Source: a virus. Taken from it: DNA of 30,526 nucleotides. The first letter of the stretch is position 1; the number at the start of each line of letters is the position of its first letter. The notes beneath the pieces were generated by a model that was given only the letters and a program-made list of their open reading frames with translations, did no database searches and was not told the DNA's origin. The stretch lies in IMG/VR virus record IMGVR_UViG_3300050034_000041, positions 1 through 30,526 of that record; one strand, written 5' to 3'. The translations under genes were made by a program, and so were the position numbers. Shown here in pieces: positions 25,727 through 30,526 of the stretch.

Positions 25727-26322
25727 CACCTCTGCTCTATCCCGTACATCGGGCATCCAGTATCGGGACACGCCCACGCCACCACAACTCCCTTGATGAC
25801 CTTGCCGGTGAGCACGTGGCCGCACTCGCAGCACTCAGGCGTGCAATCCTCGGCGGGCTCAGGCTCAACCTCTGCCCTGGAAACATTGCCGGCGCATATC
25901 GAGCGGAGCGCATCCATGGTGGGCTTGTGCTCGGAAGGTATCGGCTCAGCTTGAGGCAGTGGGCTGTGCGACGTGGGTATCGGTGGCTCATCCCATCCGC
26001 GCTCGATGGCCTCTAGCAGAACATCCGTCTTGCTTTGCTTGCGGACACTGCACCTGGCATCAATCCGAGAGGCCAGCACATCAGGTATCCGTATCGCTAT
26101 CAATATCTTTGCTGGGACAACACGCTTTTTATGTGGACGCTTATTGGCTTTATGCTCAATTTTATGACAATTAGAGCAAAGCACCTCAAGATTTTCTATC
26201 TCATTATTGGTGCGATCTCTATCTTTGTGATGCACCTCAAGCGCGTCGGTATTGGAGTATCCGCACCATGCACACGATGTAAGGCGTCCAGATGAAATAA
26301 CTAGGTTGCGATATGCACTCAT
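25726..26322 (-). CDS. HNH endonuclease with ribbon-helix-helix-like and zinc domains
   Basis: 198 residues, ATG 26322. HNH domain at about 15-60: zinc knuckles C17/C20 and C49/C52, HHKD at 31-34, N44 and H53. Residues about 72-110 (ILIAIRIPDVLASRIDARCS, then RKQSKTDVLLEAIERGW) look like a ribbon-helix-helix DNA-binding unit. The C-terminal 160-190 region has six Cys (160, 164, 165, 167, 185, 190), a second zinc site. Could be a homing nuclease, a packaging-associated HNH, or a self-regulating nuclease. No Shine-Dalgarno; TACACT at 26329-26334 puts the transcript start near the ATG. Confidence 0.8.
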   Translation of the reverse strand: MSAYRNLVISSGRLTSCAWCGYSNTDALEVHHKDRDRTNNEIENLEVLCSNCHKIEHKANKRPHKKRVVPAKILIAIRIPDVLASRIDARCSVRKQSKTDVLLEAIERGWDEPPIPTSHSPLPQAEPIPSEHKPTMDALRSICAGNVSRAEVEPEPAEDCTPECCECGHVLTGKVIKGVVVAWACPDTGCPMYGIEQR

Positions 26323-26323
26323 G

Positions 26324-26354
26324 CGTTAAGTGTATCACGTTTGTATTCTTAACG
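26324..26354 (-). promoter_or_regulatory. Inverted repeat overlapping the HNH gene promoter
   Basis: CGTTAAG and CTTAACG, 17 bases apart. The left arm touches the candidate -10 TACACT (26329-26334, minus strand), which sits six bases before the ATG exactly as in the zinc-ribbon promoter. No good -35 seen. Likely an operator. Confidence 0.4.
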
Positions 26355-26555
26355 TATAACAACCACACGCTACTCCCCGCTATACCGGCTCCATTGGGGC
26401 AACCCTGGTCACAACACCGGCCTGCTTGCGCCCAAACATAACCGTTGCGATCAGAGAAAATCAGAACCGTTTAGAGAGAATGGGGCGGTGAAAAGCCCTC
26501 CCATTAACTATCGATATAGCGCAAAGCATTAAATTGACACGCGTTACAACAAATT

Positions 26556-26577
26556 GCATTTTATTGCAAAATAATGC
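26556..26577. promoter_or_regulatory. Palindromic operator candidate next to the rightward -35
   Basis: A 22-bp imperfect palindrome (GCATTTTATTGC overlapping GCAAAATAATGC) in which 18 of 22 positions are symmetric. It abuts the -35 TTGACA at 26578, a typical place for activator or repressor binding. Confidence 0.45.
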
Positions 26578-26605
26578 TTGACATTGCGATACATGGTGAT
26601 AGGGT
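26578..26605 (+). promoter_or_regulatory. Rightward promoter
   Basis: TTGACA (26578-26583), 16-bp spacer, weak -10 TAGGGT (26600-26605) preceded by TGA, an extended -10. It would give a leader of about 58 bases for the gene at 26670. Confidence 0.5.
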
Positions 26606-26617
26606 GGATACAGATTG

Positions 26618-26638
26618 ATTGAGGTGTACAGCCTCAAT
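26618..26638 (+). promoter_or_regulatory. Leader hairpin
   Basis: ATTGAGG and CCTCAAT, 7-bp perfect stem with loop TGTACAG. Lies in the leader of the rightward operon; no T-run follows. The loop contains the TGTACA core seen at the leftward promoter. Confidence 0.4.
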
Positions 26639-26669
26639 ATGAGCCGGATACCCGGATTGGAGATTACAA

Positions 26670-26921
26670 ATGAATCACTCGATTAAGATCAATCGCATCC
26701 GCCGCCAAATGAGCATGGCTGCTTATCCGCGCACTGTAGAGGCTATTATGGCCTCAATCCCATCCGGCCTATTGGCAGAGATACCGAGCAAGTACTTGGT
26801 GCTCATTGCCAATGCCCTGCACATGGCGCATCGGGCAGGTAAGGACCAAGCTGAGCGCGATGTGCTAGCTGAGGGCACAATCTACTCTCCCGCCGCTGGG
26901 CGGATGCTGGAGGTGAGGTAA
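26670..26921 (+). CDS. Hypothetical protein, first rightward gene
   Basis: 83 residues, ATG 26670 with GGAG seven bases upstream. Mostly helical, basic N-terminus (KINRIRRQMSMAAYPRTVEA), then hydrophobic helices. No family. Its stop overlaps the next ATG (TAATG). Confidence 0.65.
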   Translation: MNHSIKINRIRRQMSMAAYPRTVEAIMASIPSGLLAEIPSKYLVLIANALHMAHRAGKDQAERDVLAEGTIYSPAAGRMLEVR

Positions 26922-27289
26922 TGCGGATAACGATCAACATTGCAGCCTACGGACAGCCGGGAGCCGCGATCCCAGTGCGACAACGTGGTAAATCAACCGG
27001 CGACGGAGTGTCGCAGAACGAGAAGAGCATGACCGCCCGCAAACTATCCACATACGCCGGATCATTCCTGCCGAGCGAAGTAGCCGACACGTTGCACGAT
27101 GTCTCTGACGTGATTCAATTCATGGCCGAGAATGGCTACCGTGACGCGATGGATTCCACAACTGGATTTTCCGCCAGGGCTACAGCTCCCAACGGCTTGA
27201 CTGTCTGCGTCAACGGGTATGTTTCCTACGACAATTGCCGCCACAATCTACGTCGCCGCGTCCAGTTATCAGCGGCTTCCCGCGCATAG
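26921..27289 (+). CDS. Hypothetical protein
   Basis: 122 residues, ATG 26921, coupled by TAATG, with GGAG and GAGG in the end of the previous gene. Mixed alpha/beta; basic C-terminus (CRHNLRRRVQLSAASRA). No family recognised. Confidence 0.6.
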   Translation: MRITINIAAYGQPGAAIPVRQRGKSTGDGVSQNEKSMTARKLSTYAGSFLPSEVADTLHDVSDVIQFMAENGYRDAMDSTTGFSARATAPNGLTVCVNGYVSYDNCRHNLRRRVQLSAASRA

Positions 27290-27323
27290 CCTTCGCCGCG
27301 CCGATCCACGGCAAGAGCAAAGG

Positions 27324-27365
27324 TGCAATATCCCACTAAACCGCTAACCTAGAGCGTTATCCGGG
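27324..27365 (+). repeat. Intergenic cassette element, copy 1 (diverged)
   Basis: Starts TGCAATATCCCAC, then TAAACCGCTA, followed by a weaker hairpin (CCTAGA / TCCGGG, with a wobble and a mismatch). 34 bases after the previous stop and 32 before the next ATG. Confidence 0.8.
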
Positions 27366-27397
27366 TGAGCCGCTACCAGCGGTATGGAGAATCGACA

Positions 27398-27772
27398 ATG
27401 AAGCTGATTCGGTATACCCACCACACGGTAACTCAAGACGACTGGTGCGTATCGCTTACCACTGGAAGTAGAATTGACGGAGCTATTCTCTCGGTTCATC
27501 GCCACAGGCTTGCTGGACGGGAATTGAACTGGAAGCAAACCATGAGCGGACTCGGTAATGGTCGCCTATTCCCGTCCGCTGATGTGGCTTGGCAATGGGC
27601 CTTCGATCATGGATACACTCGCCTCTACTTCACTCATGCCGACCTACGCGCTAGACGGAAGGCAGACGCCCACAAGTACACTTTCTCGAACGGCTACAGG
27701 CAGTTACGTGATGAGACACCCAACTGGTACGGCGCACAGTCCGATATGCGCTCAGAACCAGTGACGGCCTGA
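27398..27772 (+). CDS. Hypothetical protein
   Basis: 124 residues. ATG 27398 is preferred (GGAG eight bases upstream) over GTG 27365, which lies at the end of the repeat element. Rich in Trp, Tyr, His and Arg, soluble, single domain. No family recognised. A single-gene cassette between two copies of the intergenic element. Confidence 0.6.
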   Translation: MKLIRYTHHTVTQDDWCVSLTTGSRIDGAILSVHRHRLAGRELNWKQTMSGLGNGRLFPSADVAWQWAFDHGYTRLYFTHADLRARRKADAHKYTFSNGYRQLRDETPNWYGAQSDMRSEPVTA

Positions 27773-27777
27773 ATCCG

Positions 27778-27818
27778 TGCAATATCCCACTAAACCGCGA
27801 GCCCGGAGCGTATCCGGG
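27778..27818 (+). repeat. Intergenic cassette element, copy 2
   Basis: TGCAATATCCCAC, TAAACCGCGAG, then hairpin CCCGGA-gcgta-TCCGGG (6-bp stem). Begins five bases after the stop at 27772. Followed by TAGAGGCA, which holds the next gene's GAGG. Confidence 0.85.
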
Positions 27819-27832
27819 TAGAGGCAATGAAA

Positions 27833-28519
27833 ATGGAAACTCTCAGAATCACGAAGGCTGATCTGAACGAATACAACGAGTATGCCGCTTCACGCGACCT
27901 TGACTTTGACGGCCACATTGAAATCGCAGCGTCTCTAGGATGCGTAAAGGTGCGTGGATTTATCAGCGCTGCTGGTTGCTTGGGTATCGAGGCTGGCTCG
28001 GGTATCGAGACTGGCTTGGGTATCGAGGCTGGCTGGGGTATCGAGGCTGGCCGGGGTATCAAGGCTGGCCGGGGTATCAAGGCTGGCCGGGGTATCAAGG
28101 CTGGCTGGGGTATCGAGGCTGGCTGGGGTATCGAGGCTGGCCGGGGTATCAAGGCTGGCCGGGGTATCAAGGCTGGCTGGGGTATCGAGGCTGGCTGGGG
28201 TATCGAGGCTGGCTTGGGTATCGAGGCTGGCTCGGGTATCGAGGCTGGCTTGGGTATCGAGGCTGGCTCGGGTATCGAGGCTGGCTGGGGTATCGAGGCT
28301 GGCTCGGGTATCGAGGCTGGCTTGGGTATCGAGGCTGGCCTTCAAATCACAGCCAAAATGATCACAGCCAAACTGAGGATCTTCGCGGGAATCTGCATTT
28401 GGAAGATTCCATCTTCCACAGAGATGACCATCAGTGCTCAGCGTGTCGAGGGCACTGTGAGTTTTGGAGACGTGAAACTGCTCCCCAGTGAAACCCCATC
28501 AGCCACGCCAAAAGCGTAA
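27833..28519 (+). CDS. Hexapeptide tandem-repeat protein (GIEAGx)
   Basis: 228 residues from ATG 27833 (GAGG eight bases upstream); ATG 27827 is possible but too close to the GAGG. Residues about 51-170 are 20 perfect-length hexapeptides G-I-E/K-A-G-W/L/S/R. Flanks are normal: an N-terminus with ADLNEYNEYAASRDLDFDGH and a C-terminus with ITAKLRIFAGICIWKIP then EGTVSFGDVKLL. Regular Ile spacing of six suggests a repeat solenoid (beta-helix-like); function unknown. I recall similar GWGIEAG-type proteins in other phages, unverified. Confidence 0.75.
   Translation: METLRITKADLNEYNEYAASRDLDFDGHIEIAASLGCVKVRGFISAAGCLGIEAGSGIETGLGIEAGWGIEAGRGIKAGRGIKAGRGIKAGWGIEAGWGIEAGRGIKAGRGIKAGWGIEAGWGIEAGLGIEAGSGIEAGLGIEAGSGIEAGWGIEAGSGIEAGLGIEAGLQITAKMITAKLRIFAGICIWKIPSSTEMTISAQRVEGTVSFGDVKLLPSETPSATPKA
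27983..28342 (+). repeat. 18-bp tandem array, 20 units
   Basis: Twenty in-frame 18-bp units (360 bp), consensus GGTATCGAGGCTGGCTSG or variants. There are no length changes, so copy number can vary without frameshift. Not CRISPR: there are no unique spacers. Confidence 0.95.
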
Positions 28520-28522
28520 ACC

Positions 28523-28560
28523 GCATCCCACTAAACCGCTAGCCCGGAGCGTTATCCGGG
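28523..28560 (+). repeat. Intergenic cassette element, copy 3
   Basis: Lacks the AATAT part (GCATCCCAC), then TAAACCGCTAG and hairpin CCCGGA-gcgtta-TCCGGG. Begins three bases after the stop at 28519; TAGAGGCAACC then ATG follow. Confidence 0.85.
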
Positions 28561-28571
28561 TAGAGGCAACC

Positions 28572-28799
28572 ATGACACTTTCCGCAATCGAGTACCTGTA
28601 CCGCCCGATGTACCGCCCCGCGCACGATTCCGCCTTTCCTCCGGATGTGACCTGGGATTACGTCGAAGCTCCTGCCTCCGATCCGATGATTGCAGTTCGG
28701 CGCGGACTACCGCTCTCCCGTCAACCGTTCGGCGTGATCGCTTTGAATCGCCGGCTAACGTCTCAAGAGCGCACAGAATACCAGATGGAGATCGCATGA
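28572..28799 (+). CDS. Hypothetical protein
   Basis: 75 residues. ATG 28572 with GAGG five bases upstream is preferred; a longer reading from 28488 would overlap the previous gene and cross the repeat element. Contains YLYRPMYRPAHD and a charged C-terminus. Stop overlaps the next ATG (ATGA). No family recognised. Confidence 0.65.
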   Translation: MTLSAIEYLYRPMYRPAHDSAFPPDVTWDYVEAPASDPMIAVRRGLPLSRQPFGVIALNRRLTSQERTEYQMEIA

Positions 28800-29491
28800 A
28801 AACGGCAGCTCAGAAATACTCCGAATCCAATGCAGAGGCTATCCTGGCCTACTTTCGCGGCGTAGACGGCACGTTCGTTCCCACTCCCGCGCATCCTTCC
28901 CACCGGTATCCGATGGTTGACGATACTGTCGGGATTCACACCGTCCGGCTATCGCAGAACAACCTCGCCGGGTACTTGGAACAGGCATTTGTGGCAGGCG
29001 AACGGGCAGAGTTCGGCAGGATTACTGGGAAGAAGTCTCCCTTTAAGCGGGAAGGCTTGCACTCTCATGAAGAGCCGCTTCCGGGTCGCCATTCCCCCCG
29101 GAATCGTGATTGTCCACAGTGCATTGCCGACAAACTGATCTCGGAAGGGAACGTGCCCGGCGTTGAAGATTCATGCGTTGAGGAACCAGACCAGCTCACT
29201 GGAAAGCCACTCTATGCAATCGTAGAAACCAAGTTGGCGAGAATGAGTCCTGTCCAGCTAGAGTGTCGCAGGTTTGACGGCCTGGCAAGCGCGGTTGACG
29301 AACTGATCCGCCATGATGAATCACGCATTGACGAAAAGCTACGCCAGTTGATTGCGGCGGCGGACGCGGAAGCGGACCGTAATGACGGCAGAGAACCTGG
29401 GGACACTAGAGACGAGGAATCTCTGGAAGATCACAACATTCAAGGACTCGGAGCCTTTCGGGACGTGTTCGATGCGGACGGTGAACAATGA
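28796..29491 (+). CDS. Hypothetical acidic protein
   Basis: 231 residues, ATG 28796, coupled by ATGA. N-terminal globular region (about 1-85); a lone CPQC motif near residue 106 after a His/Arg/Pro-rich stretch; C-terminal half helical and strongly acidic. ATGA overlap to the next gene. No family recognised. Confidence 0.65.
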   Translation: MKTAAQKYSESNAEAILAYFRGVDGTFVPTPAHPSHRYPMVDDTVGIHTVRLSQNNLAGYLEQAFVAGERAEFGRITGKKSPFKREGLHSHEEPLPGRHSPRNRDCPQCIADKLISEGNVPGVEDSCVEEPDQLTGKPLYAIVETKLARMSPVQLECRRFDGLASAVDELIRHDESRIDEKLRQLIAAADAEADRNDGREPGDTRDEESLEDHNIQGLGAFRDVFDADGEQ

Positions 29492-29676
29492 AACCACCAC
29501 CCGGCTTGGAGATTCGCTGGAACGCGCAGGCGAGAGCATTCTTTGTAGAGTATGGCAATGTGCGCTTTTCGGTGAGTAGGACCGGCGCACTCTTGCTCGC
29601 CGATGGACTGCATTATGCCGTACAGACTCTGACCGTGGCCCAGTACACCGGACATGACGACGACGATCTTATTTAG
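29488..29676 (+). CDS. Small hypothetical protein
   Basis: 62 residues, ATG 29488, ATGA-coupled to the previous gene. Beta-rich (EIRWNAQARAFFVEYGNVRF), ending in an acidic run GHDDDDLI. The intergenic element begins at the next base after its stop. No family recognised. Confidence 0.65.
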   Translation: MKPPPGLEIRWNAQARAFFVEYGNVRFSVSRTGALLLADGLHYAVQTLTVAQYTGHDDDDLI

Positions 29677-29717
29677 TGCAATATCCCACTAAACCGCTAG
29701 CCCGGAGCGTATCCGGG
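29677..29717 (+). repeat. Intergenic cassette element, copy 4
   Basis: TGCAATATCCCAC, TAAACCGCTAG, hairpin CCCGGA-gcgta-TCCGGG. Starts at the first base after the stop at 29676. Nearly identical to copy 2. Confidence 0.85.
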
Positions 29718-29737
29718 CCAAATCTTGGAGGGCAGGT

Positions 29738-30130
29738 ATGAACCGCAAGCAGTACGCCCGTAAGACGTGCACCAGGAAGGAAAACATGAAAATTGACGAT
29801 TTGACTATCGGCGAAGCACGGCAATTGGCCTCAATGTTCGCAACTCAACCCGCTATTCCCGGCGATATAACCGGACCCTGGGAGATCGGGAAGAATTACC
29901 TCATCAGAACTGTAACCATGATCGACACGGGAAAGCTAGTGGCCGTTGGATCGCAAGAACTCGTCTTGGAGTCCGCCGCGTGGATCGCCGATACAGGGCG
30001 CTTTACTGGCGCACTGCAAACCGTAACCTTCGACGAAGTGGAACCCTTCCCCGAGGGGCGCTTGATCCTTGGGCGGGGATCAATTGTCGACGCAATCCAA
30101 ATTCCAAAGCTCCCCCGCGAGCAGAAATAG
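29738..30130 (+). CDS. Conserved-looking phage protein with AAWIADTGRF motif
   Basis: 130 residues from ATG 29738 (GGAGG six bases upstream), or 114 from ATG 29786, which has AGGAAGG upstream and starts with the better-looking MKIDDL. The core IRTVTMIDTGKLVAVGSQEL, then AAWIADTGRF, EVEPFPEG and RGSIVDA is a pattern I recall from small uncharacterised phage proteins; I recall them next to low-complexity repeat proteins, as here (unverified). Beta-rich, soluble. Function unknown. Confidence 0.7.
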   Translation: MNRKQYARKTCTRKENMKIDDLTIGEARQLASMFATQPAIPGDITGPWEIGKNYLIRTVTMIDTGKLVAVGSQELVLESAAWIADTGRFTGALQTVTFDEVEPFPEGRLILGRGSIVDAIQIPKLPREQK

Positions 30131-30137
30131 GTCAGCG

Positions 30138-30434
<297 letters not shown>

Positions 30435-30445
30435 TTTCAATCCGC

Positions 30446-30467
30446 GCCCCGCATGAAAGTGCGGGGC
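30446..30467 (+). promoter_or_regulatory. Strong GC hairpin after the dipeptide-repeat gene
   Basis: GCCCCGCA / TGCGGGGC, 8-bp perfect stem with loop TGAAAG. No T-run follows, so it is not a standard terminator. It lies 29 bases before the next start codon, in the same relative place as the hairpins of the cassette elements. Confidence 0.5.
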
Positions 30468-30495
30468 ATCGCCAATGGAATACAGAAAGGTCCAA

Positions 30496-30526
30496 ATGAA
30501 TCAGGCAATGCTCAGAACTGGTTTAG
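30496..30526 (+). CDS. Start of a second dipeptide-repeat-type gene (cut by window edge)
   Basis: ATG 30496 with AAAGG upstream opens MNQAMLRTGL, identical over 31 bases to the start at 30138, then the sequence ends. Likely a paralogous copy; the remainder is not visible. Confidence 0.5.
   Translation, partial: MNQAMLRTGL

Larger units (their letters stand above)
26323..26669. promoter_or_regulatory. Divergent control region between leftward and rightward genes
   Basis: About 347 bases without a convincing gene. It contains an inverted repeat CGTTAAG (26324-26330) / CTTAACG (26348-26354) around the HNH promoter, two TTGACA motifs (26534-26539, 26578-26583), an imperfect palindrome at 26556-26577 and a leader hairpin at 26618-26638. 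The stretch 26360-26520 shows nothing I can name. Confidence 0.6.

Noticed and set aside
25321-25954. Plus-strand frames across the tRNA and HNH region
   Set aside because: Antisense to the tRNA and HNH gene, low-complexity translations, no start signals.
27983-28342. CRISPR-like direct repeats
   Set aside because: Units are contiguous with no unique spacers, and the array is in-frame coding sequence.
27935-28361. Open frames on both strands across the 18-bp array
   Set aside because: Any stop-free 18-bp repeat is open in several frames. Only the frame starting at 27833 has a Shine-Dalgarno and normal flanking sequence.
30446-30467. Rho-independent terminator
   Set aside because: Strong stem, but no T-run follows on either strand.

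Overview
This 30.5 kb window looks like most of the genome of a tailed double-stranded DNA phage or prophage, with moderate GC content. It holds no ribosomal RNA, no recognisable host metabolic genes and no integrase. A large terminase, portal, scaffold-like protein, major capsid protein and a chain of virion genes all lie on the minus strand. There is no tape-measure-sized coiled-coil gene, sheath or tail-tube gene, and several large proteins follow the tail hub, so a short-tailed (podovirus-like) particle is the best reading. That is inferred from gene order, not proven. The host is uncertain. The basic motif in the 836-1396 protein resembles proteins I associate with Acidobacteriota and other soil bacteria, which is weak evidence.

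Layout. (1) 1-709, minus: 5' part of a tail-fibre-like gene with a Sec signal peptide, running off the left edge. (2) 836-1396, plus: a lone gene with its own AT-rich upstream region, inserted moron-like between minus-strand genes. (3) 1367-25449, minus: one long, tightly packed block. Read in its own direction it starts at a promoter with operator-like GTGTACA palindromes (about 25456-25504). It runs through small zinc-binding and HTH proteins with an embedded tRNA-Gly, then packaging (putative TerS, TerL), portal, scaffold, capsid and capsid-associated proteins, a Rho-independent terminator (13353-13380), connector/tail proteins, a 1,095-residue tail hub, a fibre, three putative internal or ejection proteins, and an Fe-S-type PD-(D/E)XK nuclease. 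Nearly every junction is a 1-4 base stop/start overlap, implying translational coupling. (4) 25562-26322, minus: an HNH nuclease with extra DNA-binding and zinc domains and its own upstream region. (5) 26323-26669: a divergent control region. (6) 26670-30526, plus: an accessory or early region of small genes, none with an established function.

The rightward region holds the most unusual biology. A ~41-nt element (a conserved CCCACTAAACCGC block followed by a GC hairpin) recurs four times, each time in the gap between the stop codon of one unit and the ribosome-binding site of the next. Two genes carry long in-frame tandem arrays: 20 copies of an 18-bp unit encoding hexapeptides, and about 42 copies of a hexanucleotide encoding Ser-Arg/Gly/Trp dipeptides, which includes a strong G-quadruplex motif. 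The start of the dipeptide-repeat gene (31 identical bases) is repeated at the right edge, indicating a second paralogous copy or an assembly break at a repeat.
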